This document shows positions 16,411 through 24,425 of a DNA stretch of 64,000 nt, one piece after another. The stretch spans positions 5,146,001-5,210,000 of the forward strand of contig NZ_QUMQ01000001.1 of NCBI RefSeq assembly GCF_003387075.1. Direction: 5' to 3'. The notes beneath the pieces were generated by a model. The model did no database searches and was not told the origin of the DNA. It saw only the letters and a program-made list of their open reading frames with translations. Position 1 is the first letter of the stretch; every line of letters begins with the position of its first letter. The stretch comes from Asanoa ferruginea (lineage in GTDB: Bacteria > Actinomycetota > Actinomycetes > Mycobacteriales > Micromonosporaceae). The position numbers and the translations under genes were made by a program.

Positions 16411-17924
16411 CGACGACGGTCCGGATCGCCCGCACCACCGAGGTCACCACCTTCGACCCGGTGCGCTACAACGACCGGGGCACCGGTGAGGTGCTCAACC
16501 GCATGTTCAGCCACCTGCTGGTCACCGACAGCGCCGGCGGCTACGGCTACGGCTCGCTCGTGGCCGAGGCTGTGGAGACGCGGCTCGGCGACCGGGTCCG
16601 GCACAGCCTGCGGCTGCGTGACGACGCGCGCTGGCACGACGGGCGGCCGGTCACCGCGCACGACGTCGCCTTCACCATCCGCCGGGTGCTCGACCCGGCG
16701 CTGGACAGCCCGCGCCGGCCGGAAGTGTTGACCATCGGCGCCGACCTGACCGTCAGGTGCCCGACGGCCCGAGTGGTCGAGCTCGAGTTCGTTCCCGAAG
16801 GCCACGCCGGCCTGCGGGCGTTGGCCTGGCTGCCGGTGCTGCCCGAGCATCACTACGGTGCCGGAGGCGGTGACCCGTTCGCCGTTGCCCCGCTGGGCTC
16901 CGGCGAGTTCCGGTTCGCCACCCGCGACCCGGCCGACGGCACGATCGAGCTGGTGGCCAACCGCGACCACTGGGCGCCACCGAGGCTCGACGGTGCCCGT
17001 TGGCGGCGCTACCGGGACGCGGGGGCGGCGGTGGACGCGGTGCTGGCCGGCGCGGAAGACATCGCCACGGCCGTCACGCCCGCGGCCGCCCGATCGGTCG
17101 CCGGTCATCCCGGCGTGCGGGTGCACACCAGCAGCGACGGAAGCTGCGTCTACCTCGGCTACCAGACCGCGACACCGGTGCTGCGCGAGCCGGCGCTGCG
17201 CACGGCCCTGAGCATGGCGATCGACCGCCGGAAGCTGGTGGCGGAGACGATCGCCGGCCAGGGTCGCCCGGCGACCACGATCATCCATCCGGACAGTCGC
17301 TGGCACTGCGGCGACGTCTTCGAGCATCGTTATGACCCGATGGCGGCGGCGGACCGGTTGGGGCGCCTGGGCTGGCGGCTCGACGGCACCGCGGTGCGCC
17401 GTGACGGCGCGGGCCGGCCGCTCACGCTGAGCCTGCTCACCGTCGCCGGTGACGAGGTGAAACTGGCCGCCGCCGAGTTGATCGCGAGCCAACTCGCCGA
17501 CGTGGGCGTGCGGGTGCGGGTCGACGCGCTGCCGATCGGCGAGCTGCTGCGCGAGCACGTCTATCCCGGGCGCTTCGAGGCCGTGCTGCTCGCGCTCAAC
17601 CCCGGTCCCAGCCCGTCCTTCCTGCGCGGCTTCTACCACTCCGGAGAAAACGGGGCGACCAACCGCTTCCGGTACGCGGACCCGGCGGTCGACCGGATGC
17701 TCGACGCGCTGCCGCCGCTGGACGACGAGGCGGCTGCCGTCGAACCGGTGCGGGCCGTCCAGCGGGCGGTGGCGCTCGGTGTCCCGCACACCCCGCTGTT
17801 CCACCCCGACGTCGTCGACGTCGCCTCGGCCGCGCTGCGGATGCCGCCGCTGACCGGCCTCTACACCAACCGCTTCACCGACCTGCACCGGTGGGCGCAT
17901 CAGACGCCCGCCCCGGCCCGCTGA
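16407..17924 (+). CDS. Cytosolic family-5 solute-binding-protein fold (SBP paralog 3)
   Basis: 505 residues. Motifs align with paralog 1: TTFDPVRYND, GSLVAEAVETRLGD, SLRLRDDARWHDGRPVTAHDVAFTIRR, PLGSGEFRFATRD, LRTALSMAIDRRKLV, ASQLADVGVRVRVDALPIGELLREHVYPG, ALNPGPSPSFLRGFYHSG. No signal peptide: MTTTVRIARTTEV leads straight into the fold. The ATG overlaps the previous P450 stop (ATGA), and a second P450 starts 18 bases after its stop. The arrangement SBP-P450-SBP-P450 is repeated, suggesting duplication of a two-gene unit followed by divergence. Ligand unknown. Confidence 0.8.
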   Translation: MTTTVRIARTTEVTTFDPVRYNDRGTGEVLNRMFSHLLVTDSAGGYGYGSLVAEAVETRLGDRVRHSLRLRDDARWHDGRPVTAHDVAFTIRRVLDPALDSPRRPEVLTIGADLTVRCPTARVVELEFVPEGHAGLRALAWLPVLPEHHYGAGGGDPFAVAPLGSGEFRFATRDPADGTIELVANRDHWAPPRLDGARWRRYRDAGAAVDAVLAGAEDIATAVTPAAARSVAGHPGVRVHTSSDGSCVYLGYQTATPVLREPALRTALSMAIDRRKLVAETIAGQGRPATTIIHPDSRWHCGDVFEHRYDPMAAADRLGRLGWRLDGTAVRRDGAGRPLTLSLLTVAGDEVKLAAAELIASQLADVGVRVRVDALPIGELLREHVYPGRFEAVLLALNPGPSPSFLRGFYHSGENGATNRFRYADPAVDRMLDALPPLDDEAAAVEPVRAVQRAVALGVPHTPLFHPDVVDVASAALRMPPLTGLYTNRFTDLHRWAHQTPAPAR

Positions 17925-17942
17925 CCCGCTCGGGAGGATTGC

Positions 17943-19181
17943 ATGGCCAGCCGTGAACCGCTCGACTTCGATCCGTTCGACCCGGCGTTCGTCACCGACC
18001 CGTACCCCCTGCTGGGCAAGCTGCGTGCGGAAGCGGCGGTCCACTTCGTCCGGCAGCCCAACAAGATCGAACGCTATGTGATCGTGCGGCTGGCCGAGGG
18101 CCGCCGCATGCTCACCGACAAGCGGTTCTCGGCCAACCCGGAGGTCGGCCGGGCCGCCCTGGAGAAGGCGGGCTATCTCCAACCGGGCCAGGGCTCCGGG
18201 CTCGCCGAGGCGAGCCTGCTGACGACCGACCCGCCCGTGCACACCCGGCTGCGGCGGCTGCTGTCCAGGGCCTACGACCCGCACCAGCAGGGGCAGCTGC
18301 GGCCGATCATCGAACGCACCGTGGCCGCCATGGTCGAGCAGTTGCGCGCCGCCGACGGTGCGACGGTCGACCTGGTCACCGGCTTCGCCCACCCGCTGAC
18401 CATCCGTACCCTGTGCGAACTGATGGGCATCACCGAGCACGACAGCGTCGCCTTCGGTGGCTGGATCAACGACGTCATGACCCCACGGCACCGGCCCGGC
18501 GCCAACGCCATCCGGATGGCGGCCGACCAGGCCGTCCGCGACTACCTGGCGGCGCTGATCGCGGCGCGCACAGGTGGGGGAGACGACCTGACCAGCCGGC
18601 TCGTCGACCGGTGGCGCGCGGATCCGGAGCAGATCACCGCGGCCGAGCTGACCAACATGCTCTACGAGCTCATCCTGGCCGGCTATCTGACCACGGCCGG
18701 CCTCATCGTCAACGGCCTGCTCGCGCTGCTCGACCACCCGACGCAGTGGCGGCGCTGGAGGTCGGAGCCCGACCTGCGGCCTGGTGCGGTGGAGGAGTTG
18801 CTGCGCTACGACGGGCCGGCGTTCTCCGGCTCCTCGCGGTTCGCCACCGAAGACATCGAGGTCGGCGAGGTCACCATTCCGGCCGGCGGTGTGGTGTCGG
18901 TGATGTTCGCCGCGACCAACCGCGACCCGCGGGCGTTCCCGGATCCCGACCAGCTCGTGCTGCACCGGCCCAACGCGCAGCAGCACCTCGGTTTCAGCCA
19001 TGGCATCCACCTGTGCTGGGGTGCGCCGATCGCCCGGCTCGAGACCTGGATCGCGCTCGGTGCGCTGGCCGACGCGTTCGAGTCCGTCGAGTTGGCGGTT
19101 GACCGGGCCGAGGTCAGCTGGGGCTCGGTGGGCAACAGCCGGTCACCGGTCGCGCTACCGGTGGCGCTGCGCGGCTCCTGA
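17943..19181 (+). CDS. Cytochrome P450 lacking the I-helix acidic residue
   Basis: 412 residues with a Shine-Dalgarno GGGAGG before the ATG. Heme loop FSHGIHLCWG (Cys about residue 358), K-helix EELLR. The I-helix reads LAGYLTTAG: the Thr pair is kept, but the acidic residue before it is Leu (about residue 249). This is the mirror image of the neighbouring P450, which keeps the acid and lacks the Thr. Both share the uncommon FSHGIH heme-loop start, so they are probably related by duplication. Likely role: tailoring oxidation in the enediyne-type pathway. A strong bidirectional terminator follows the stop. Confidence 0.9.
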   Translation: MASREPLDFDPFDPAFVTDPYPLLGKLRAEAAVHFVRQPNKIERYVIVRLAEGRRMLTDKRFSANPEVGRAALEKAGYLQPGQGSGLAEASLLTTDPPVHTRLRRLLSRAYDPHQQGQLRPIIERTVAAMVEQLRAADGATVDLVTGFAHPLTIRTLCELMGITEHDSVAFGGWINDVMTPRHRPGANAIRMAADQAVRDYLAALIAARTGGGDDLTSRLVDRWRADPEQITAAELTNMLYELILAGYLTTAGLIVNGLLALLDHPTQWRRWRSEPDLRPGAVEELLRYDGPAFSGSSRFATEDIEVGEVTIPAGGVVSVMFAATNRDPRAFPDPDQLVLHRPNAQQHLGFSHGIHLCWGAPIARLETWIALGALADAFESVELAVDRAEVSWGSVGNSRSPVALPVALRGS

Positions 19182-19195
19182 GCGGACGCACGAAA

Positions 19196-19227
19196 CGCGG
19201 CGAGGCGCCCGTGGGCGCCTCGCCGCG
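19196..19227. terminator. Bidirectional terminator hairpin
   Basis: A perfect 14-bp stem (CGCGGCGAGGCGCC with its complement) and a 4-base loop lies in the 56-base gap between the convergent P450 and YCII-like genes, well placed to stop transcription from both sides. Confidence 0.75.
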
Positions 19228-19237
19228 GTGTGTCTGG

Positions 19238-19564
19238 TCAGACCAGTTCGCGGACCTCGACGCCGCCGAACGGCGCGGGCACGTCTTTCGCGATCTCGCC
19301 GGCGCGCTCGGGGCTGTCGGCCTCGACGATGTAGTAGCCGCCGATCGCCGTGGTGGTGCCGGCGGTGAACGGCCCCGTCGCGACCGTGTCACCGCGGACA
19401 GCCTGCGCCGCCGTGGTCGGTGCCAGCCGGCCACCGCCGCGCAACGCCGGCCCGTGCTGTGCGGCGAACTTCTGGTGTCCTTCCAGGACCGAGGCGATGA
19501 CCTCCTGGCTCGCACCGGCCAATTGGGCTTCGTCGTCGTGGATGAAAAGAATGTACTTCGCCAT
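19238..19564 (-). CDS. YCII/DGPF-domain protein
   Basis: 108 residues from the ATG at 19564 (AKYILFIHDDEA start). The segments MAKYILFIHDDE, GPALRGGGRLAPTTAAQAVRG, GPFTAGTTTAIGGYYIVEADSPERAGEIA and a closing VEVREL match the YCII-related ferredoxin-like fold commonly encoded beside sigma factors and tailoring enzymes in actinobacteria. The DGPF-type motif is present as TGPF. The enzymatic role of the family is unsettled. It lies divergent from a methyltransferase gene; membership of the biosynthetic cluster is uncertain. Confidence 0.8.
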   Translation of the reverse strand: MAKYILFIHDDEAQLAGASQEVIASVLEGHQKFAAQHGPALRGGGRLAPTTAAQAVRGDTVATGPFTAGTTTAIGGYYIVEADSPERAGEIAKDVPAPFGGVEVRELV

Positions 19565-19620
19565 TCCGCTACTCTCCGTCTGCTCGGGCTCGTGCGGTCG
19601 GGGCACAAAATTATCATTGC

Positions 19621-19637
19621 TCGCGCGGATAGCGCGA
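19621..19637. promoter_or_regulatory. TCGCGC-GGATA-GCGCGA inverted repeat
   Basis: A perfect 6-bp inverted repeat with a 5-base spacer between the divergent YCII-like and methyltransferase genes. A possible operator; no further support. Confidence 0.3.
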
Positions 19638-19691
19638 CCTAGACAGCAATAAATGCGTAGTTCGCTTATCGATGGGGCGTAGAGTGGTGGA

Positions 19692-20474
19692 ATGGCGGAG
19701 CTCGCAGCTATCACCGCAGACCGGGAAATCGACGATGACGGGTGGCAGGAGTTCTTCTCGCACCCGCAATTCTTGCGCTTCTCGTCCGCGATTCTCACCG
19801 CTGAGCGCACGGCCGCCGAAGTCGCCGCGGTGCGCCGGTGGTTGGGCCCGCCGTCCGGGGCATCCCTTCTCGATCTCGGCTGTGGCTACGGTCGCATCGC
19901 GGTTCCACTCGCCGCCGCCGGTTACCGGGTGACCGGGCTGGATGCCAACGCGGCGATGCTGGCGAAGGCGGCCGCCGACGCCGAGGCCGCCGGTGTCGCC
20001 ATCGATTTCGTGCACCGCGACATGCGCGAGATGGCCCTGCCGGCGGAGTCGTTCGACGCGGTGCTCAACCTCAGCACCGCCTTCGGCTACGCCGACGACG
20101 CCGACGGCGACCTGGCCACCCTCGAGGCGGTGCGCACGGTGCTGCGGCCGGCCGGCCTGTTCCTCATCGACACGGAGAACCGCGACGCCAAGATCCGCAC
20201 TGCGCGCTCGACAAGTTTCGCCATGGCCGGGGTGAAGATCACCTGCCGGCGCGACTTCGACCCTCTCACTGGCCGGTGGCGGGAGGCGATGTCGTGGACC
20301 GACGGCGACGCCACCGACGGCTCGGTGTTCAGCGTGCGTCTCTACTCCGCCACCGAGCTGACCACCATGCTGCGCCGGGCGGGCCTGCAACTGGTCGGCG
20401 CCTGGGGCGGCTTTGACGGCCAGCCCTACACGATCGACAGCGGCCGGATGATCATGTTGGCCCGCCGGGCCTGA
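19692..20474 (+). CDS. Class I SAM-dependent methyltransferase
   Basis: 260 residues. SAM motif I LLDLGCGYGRIAVPLA (about residues 58-75), the motif II acidic residue in VTGLDANAAML, DFVHRDMREMAL for adenine contacts, and the motif IV/post I region FDAVLNLSTAFGYA. The C-terminal half carries the substrate cap strands ending IDSGRMIMLARRA. Small-molecule O- or N-methylation is likely; whether the substrate is the enediyne-type product or its acyl group is unknown. It is convergent with the carrier-protein operon (11-base gap). Confidence 0.85.
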   Translation: MAELAAITADREIDDDGWQEFFSHPQFLRFSSAILTAERTAAEVAAVRRWLGPPSGASLLDLGCGYGRIAVPLAAAGYRVTGLDANAAMLAKAAADAEAAGVAIDFVHRDMREMALPAESFDAVLNLSTAFGYADDADGDLATLEAVRTVLRPAGLFLIDTENRDAKIRTARSTSFAMAGVKITCRRDFDPLTGRWREAMSWTDGDATDGSVFSVRLYSATELTTMLRRAGLQLVGAWGGFDGQPYTIDSGRMIMLARRA

Positions 20475-20485
20475 CCGCCCCGGGA

Positions 20486-20743
20486 TCAACGGCCGGTCAG
20501 GGCGCGGCTGAGACTGCCGACGCTGGCCAGTGCGGCCGGGTCGGCGGCCAGGGCGGTGACGTCGGCACCGAGCCGCTCGCGCGCGAAGGCCAGCAGCCGC
20601 ACGGTGCGCAGCGAGTTCAGGATCCCGTACGCCAGCAGCGGTGTGTCCTCGGTCAGGTCGTTGTCGGGGTCGCCGTCGAGGAACTCGTCGCGGACGAACG
20701 CGAGCAGTTCGGCGGTGACGTCGGTCTCGGAGAGCCTGGCCAT
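20486..20743 (-). CDS. Free-standing acyl/peptidyl carrier protein
   Basis: 85 residues, a four-helix carrier protein. The phosphopantetheine serine is in LLAYGILNSLRTVRL, where NSL replaces the common DSL; an acidic helix 1 (ETDVTAELLAFVRDEFL) and helix 4 follow the usual pattern. It is the last gene of a minus-strand operon, five bases after the adenylation gene, which most likely loads it. The arrangement matches PCPs such as CloN5, PltL and RedO that hold prolyl and then pyrrolyl thioesters (inference). Confidence 0.85.
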   Translation of the reverse strand: MARLSETDVTAELLAFVRDEFLDGDPDNDLTEDTPLLAYGILNSLRTVRLLAFARERLGADVTALAADPAALASVGSLSRALTGR

Positions 20744-20748
20744 GACAG

Positions 20749-22215
20749 CTACCTTCCGGATCGGGGTACGAGAGCCCGCACCTCGCGACGGTCCACTTTG
20801 CCCCGTCCGCCGCGCGGCAACCGGGCGACCGACACGACCTCGTCGGGCATGAGGTGACCGGCCAGGAGGCCGGCGAGGTGTGCGCGTAACCGCAGGGTCG
20901 GCACCGGGCGCGCGCCGTCGGGCTCGACCACCAGGACCAGTTGGGCGTCGAGACCGGTGCCGACCGCGACCGCAGCACTCGCCGCGACGCCGGGAAAGGT
21001 GTTGGCGGCGGCCTCCACCTCGGCCGGTTCGACGCGATGCCCGCGGATCTTCAGCAGGTCGTCGACCCGGCCGAGAAAGGTCAGCACTCCGCCGGCCGCG
21101 GCGCGCACCAGGTCGCCGGTCGGGTAAGGCCCACGGTGCGGCGGCCCGCCCCAGTAGCCCTGGAAGACCGTCGGTCCGTCGACCCACAGTTCGCCGACGC
21201 CCGGTGGGTCGGCCGGCCTGGGCACGACGGTCAGCCGGTCGCCGCAGCACGGTCGCCCGATCGGCAGCGGTTCGCCGCCGCGCAGGTCGGCCTCGGTCAC
21301 CCGGTGGAAGGTGCAGACGTTGGTCTCGGTCGGCCCGTAGAGGTTGTAGAGCGGCAGCAGGGACCAGTGGGCCAGACGCCGCAGCGGGCCGGGCGGGAAC
21401 GGCTCGCCGGCAAAGAGAATCAGCCGCAGGGCGGGCGGCGGTGGTGTGCCGGTGAGGTCGCCGAAGCGCATCAGGAACAGCAGCGCCGACGGCACGGAGT
21501 ACCAGATCGAGATCCGCTCCTCGTGCACGAACCTGGCCAGCAGCCGCGCGTCGTGCCGGCCGGCGGCGGGCACCGGTACGACGCAGGCGCCGGCGGCGAA
21601 CGCGCCGTAGATGTCGAAGACCGACAGGTCGAAGGTGAGCGCGGCGTGGTTGGCCAACCGGTCGCCGGCGCCGACGGCGAACTCCTCGACCGCCCAGTCG
21701 ACGAAGGCGCGGGCGGCCCGGTGACTGACCATGACGCCTTTGGGCGCACCGGTGCTGCCGGAGGTGTAGAGGACGTAGGCGGTGTCCGCGGGAGTCACCG
21801 CCGGCCGGCCGGCGACGGTGCGGCCGGCTGGCGGCGCGTCGACGTCGACCGCGGTGAGACCGGACGCCGTGACGAGCGCGATCCGGTCGGCCGTGCCGCA
21901 CACCACCTCGGCACCGCAGTCCGCCGCCAACCGCAGCAGCCGGGCCGGCGGGCTGTCCTCGGCGACCGGGACGTAGGCCGCGCCGACCCGCAGCACGGCC
22001 TGCATCGCGACGATCGCGGCGGCGCGCTCGGCACACCAGATCAACACCCGGTCACCGCGGCGTACGCCGTGCCCGGCGAGCGCGCCGGCGAGCGTGTCGG
22101 CGCGGGTGACCAACTCGCCGTAGCTCAGCGGGCCCGCGGGGCCGTCGACCGCAGGCGCGTCGGGAGCCCGGGCGGCGGCGTCGGTGGCGAGGTCGTGGAG
22201 CAGTCCGCCGGTCAT
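20749..22215 (-). CDS. Adenylation enzyme, probable L-prolyl-AMP ligase
   Basis: 488 residues, a free-standing ANL-family adenylation domain. Core motifs: A3 YTSGSTGAPKGVM, A4 FDLSVFDIYG, A5 NLYGPTETNVC, A7 PTGDLVR, A8 GRVDDLLKIRGHRVEP, A10 RGGRGKVDRREV with the catalytic Lys. Pocket residues after A4 begin Asp-Leu, and the FAGEPFPPG and TETNVCT segments resemble prolyl ligases such as PltF, RedM and CloN4. Proline specificity is inferred from these and from the neighbouring flavoprotein and carrier protein. Its ATG overlaps the stop of the dehydrogenase gene (ATGA), and it ends five bases before the carrier gene. Other small amino acids cannot be excluded. Confidence 0.8.
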   Translation of the reverse strand: MTGGLLHDLATDAAARAPDAPAVDGPAGPLSYGELVTRADTLAGALAGHGVRRGDRVLIWCAERAAAIVAMQAVLRVGAAYVPVAEDSPPARLLRLAADCGAEVVCGTADRIALVTASGLTAVDVDAPPAGRTVAGRPAVTPADTAYVLYTSGSTGAPKGVMVSHRAARAFVDWAVEEFAVGAGDRLANHAALTFDLSVFDIYGAFAAGACVVPVPAAGRHDARLLARFVHEERISIWYSVPSALLFLMRFGDLTGTPPPPALRLILFAGEPFPPGPLRRLAHWSLLPLYNLYGPTETNVCTFHRVTEADLRGGEPLPIGRPCCGDRLTVVPRPADPPGVGELWVDGPTVFQGYWGGPPHRGPYPTGDLVRAAAGGVLTFLGRVDDLLKIRGHRVEPAEVEAAANTFPGVAASAAVAVGTGLDAQLVLVVEPDGARPVPTLRLRAHLAGLLAGHLMPDEVVSVARLPRGGRGKVDRREVRALVPRSGR

Positions 22216-23354
22216 GACAGCAGCCCGGCCACGATGATGTCGCGCTGGATCTCGGTGCTGCCGGAGAAGATGGTGCTGGGCAGGCCGTCGCGCAGGACGG
22301 CGTCGACCCCGGTCGCGGTCAGCACGCCGGTGGAGCCGTGCACCTGGATGGCGTCCAGCCCGTTGGCGACCACCGCCTCGGACACCGCGACCTTTGCCAG
22401 CGCCGCCGCGGTCGAGGCCTCCGGGTCGCCCTCGTCGAGCAGCCAGCAGGCGCGTTGGAGCAGCAGGCGGCCGCTCTCCAGGCGCTGCCGCATGACGGCC
22501 AGCCGGTGCGCGGTGACCTGGAAGTCGGTGAGCGCGCGGCCGAACTGCCGGCGGGCCCGGGCATGCGCGACGCACTGCCGCAACTGGGTGGCCATGCTGC
22601 CCAGGTAGATCGCGGCCAGGCAGGCCCGTTCCCAGTGCATGCCGGCCTGGAAGATCTGGCTGCCCGCGCCGGCCGCACCGATCAGGTTCGCGGCGCCGAC
22701 CCGGCACCCGGCGAAGGTCACCTCGGCCGCCAGGCACCCGCGCAGCCCGGTCTTGCGCAGGAGCGGGCCGATCCGCACGCCGGGCGTCGTGCGTGGGACG
22801 GCGAAGGCGGAGACGCCGAGGTAGCCGGCGGCGGGGTCGGTGGTCGCGTAGACGACCAGCCAGTCGGCGATCGGGCCGTTGCTGACGAACGACTTGATGC
22901 CGTCGAGGCGGTAGCCGTCGCCGTCGGGTACCGCCGTGGTGGCCAGCCGGCTGACGTCGGACCCCGCGTCGGGCTCGGTCATCGCGTTCGCCGCGACCCG
23001 GCCGGTCGCGAGGTCACGGAGCAGGTCGGCGTGCAGCGCCCCGGAGCCGAAGTCGCGGATCGGAACGGCGCAGGCGAGCAGGTGCGCGGCGATCCCGAAC
23101 GCGAAGCCGGTGTCGAGGCCGGCGGCGCCCAGCGCCTCGAGCGCGAGCGCGGTGTCGAGCGCGCCGAGGCCGCGTCCACCGTGCTCGACGGGCACACACA
23201 ACCCGGTGAGCCCTCGGTCGGTGGCCACCTGCCAGGCCTTGGCGACCGCTGCCGGGTCCGGGTCGTCGGCCAACGGACCGTCGAGGATCCCCTCGGCGGC
23301 CACCGCGACCTCCTCGAGCAGCCGGCGCTGAGCTGCCGACAGGCCGAAGTTCAT
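22212..23354 (-). CDS. Acyl-CoA-dehydrogenase-like flavoprotein, probable prolyl-carrier oxidase
   Basis: 380 residues, full-length acyl-CoA dehydrogenase fold: N-terminal helical domain, FAD strand NAMTEPDAGSDVSRLATTA, then GIKSFVSNGPIADW, and C-terminal helical part with RRQFGRALTDFQVTAHRLA and the end motif IFSGSTEIQRDII. In pathways with a free prolyl ligase and PCP, the equivalent enzyme (PltE, RedW, CloN3) oxidises prolyl-S-PCP to pyrrolyl-2-carboxyl-S-PCP. The gene order oxidase-ligase-PCP with 4-base overlap supports the same role here. Alternative: a desaturase acting on another aminoacyl or fatty acyl thioester. Confidence 0.85.
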   Translation of the reverse strand: MNFGLSAAQRRLLEEVAVAAEGILDGPLADDPDPAAVAKAWQVATDRGLTGLCVPVEHGGRGLGALDTALALEALGAAGLDTGFAFGIAAHLLACAVPIRDFGSGALHADLLRDLATGRVAANAMTEPDAGSDVSRLATTAVPDGDGYRLDGIKSFVSNGPIADWLVVYATTDPAAGYLGVSAFAVPRTTPGVRIGPLLRKTGLRGCLAAEVTFAGCRVGAANLIGAAGAGSQIFQAGMHWERACLAAIYLGSMATQLRQCVAHARARRQFGRALTDFQVTAHRLAVMRQRLESGRLLLQRACWLLDEGDPEASTAAALAKVAVSEAVVANGLDAIQVHGSTGVLTATGVDAVLRDGLPSTIFSGSTEIQRDIIVAGLLS

Positions 23355-24388
23355 GACGGGTCGGCCATGGTGATCTCGATCACCATCGCCTTGTAGGTGA
23401 TGCCGGGCGAGAAACCGGTCAGCAGCACCCGGTCACCGGGCCGCAGTGCGCCGGCCGCCAGCATCTCGTGCAGTGCGACGAAATGGTCGCCCGCGCCGAG
23501 GTGGCCCAACGCTTCGGTGTGCGCCCACGACGATTGCTCCAGGGTGAAACCAAAACTGTCGAGATAATCCTTGGCGGTGCTCTCCGGCATTGTGTTGACG
23601 AGCACTTTCCTAATGTCGCCGCGGCCGATTTCCGCGTCGGCGAGCGCCTCCTCGACGACCTCCTGGACGTGGGCCCGATGGTCGGTGATGAGCCGCAACC
23701 ACGACCCCTCGCGCATCGCCCGTCGCTGGAATGCGGCGGCCCGCGCCCCGAAATCCAGGTATCGGCCTTCGGTCACCGGCGGTGGAAACAACGGCTCGTC
23801 TCCACGGTATACCTCCTCCATTTCCGAGAAGGTCGTGCCGGCGCTCGAAAGAATGCGTGCCAGGCCACCGGTGCGGGAAAGGAGAACGGCGGCCGCGCCG
23901 TCTCCGACAGCGCCCGACAGCGGCCCCATGCACCATCGGTCGACCAATTTGGTGCCGAAGTTGTCGCTGGCAATGACCAATGCGGTCTCGGCCGTGCTCC
24001 GATCGTTCAGATAGCCGATCGACAGATCGATAGCTCCGAATGTTCCGGTGCATCCACCGCGGACCTCGAGGGCCAGCGAGTGGTCCAGCCCGAGGTGGTG
24101 CTGTAGGTAGTGGTGCGGGCCCCAGCCGTCTGGCCCCTGGTGCCAGACACTGGCGTAGAGCAGCAGCGCCACGTCCGCCGGGTGGGCCCGCGCGGCGGCC
24201 AGTGCGCGCCGTGCCGCGGTGAGCGCCATGTCCGGCGCACTGATGTCGCCCGCTATCGCAACCCGGGTTCGCCGGTTATTAGTCCTGTTCAGCGTGCTCG
24301 CAGGCGCCGTGCCATCGGATTGGGCGACGTACCGCGATGCCGGCAGGTACACGCCCGTGCCGGCCAGCCAGATGTCGTGCGCCTTCAC
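23351..24388 (-). CDS. KASIII-like ketosynthase/acyltransferase with altered triad
   Basis: 345 residues from a GTG at 24388. Thiolase-fold FabH-like protein: early LAGTGVYLP, nucleophile Cys113 in RGGCTGTFGAID, GAVGDGAAAVLL. The canonical HQAN histidine is not seen (the position reads VNTMPEST), and the GNTS region reads GHLGAGDH, offering His296 and Asp301. Such changes are typical of KASIII-like acyltransferases (for example DpsC, CerJ and CloN2 types) that transfer an acyl group rather than condense. Transfer of a carrier-bound (pyrrolyl) group is the likely task. It lies 37 bases after the thioesterase gene and overlaps the dehydrogenase gene. Confidence 0.75.
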   Translation of the reverse strand: MKAHDIWLAGTGVYLPASRYVAQSDGTAPASTLNRTNNRRTRVAIAGDISAPDMALTAARRALAAARAHPADVALLLYASVWHQGPDGWGPHHYLQHHLGLDHSLALEVRGGCTGTFGAIDLSIGYLNDRSTAETALVIASDNFGTKLVDRWCMGPLSGAVGDGAAAVLLSRTGGLARILSSAGTTFSEMEEVYRGDEPLFPPPVTEGRYLDFGARAAAFQRRAMREGSWLRLITDHRAHVQEVVEEALADAEIGRGDIRKVLVNTMPESTAKDYLDSFGFTLEQSSWAHTEALGHLGAGDHFVALHEMLAAGALRPGDRVLLTGFSPGITYKAMVIEITMADPS

Positions 24389-24425
24389 GGGTCAATTCGC
24401 CTCTCCGTCGTGCCGGGCTCGGACC

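Noticed and set aside
16035-19010. A long minus-strand open frame of about 990 codons
   Set aside because: It is antisense to two P450s and an SBP-type gene, is made of Gly/Arg/His/Val-rich sequence without domains, and arises from high GC third positions.
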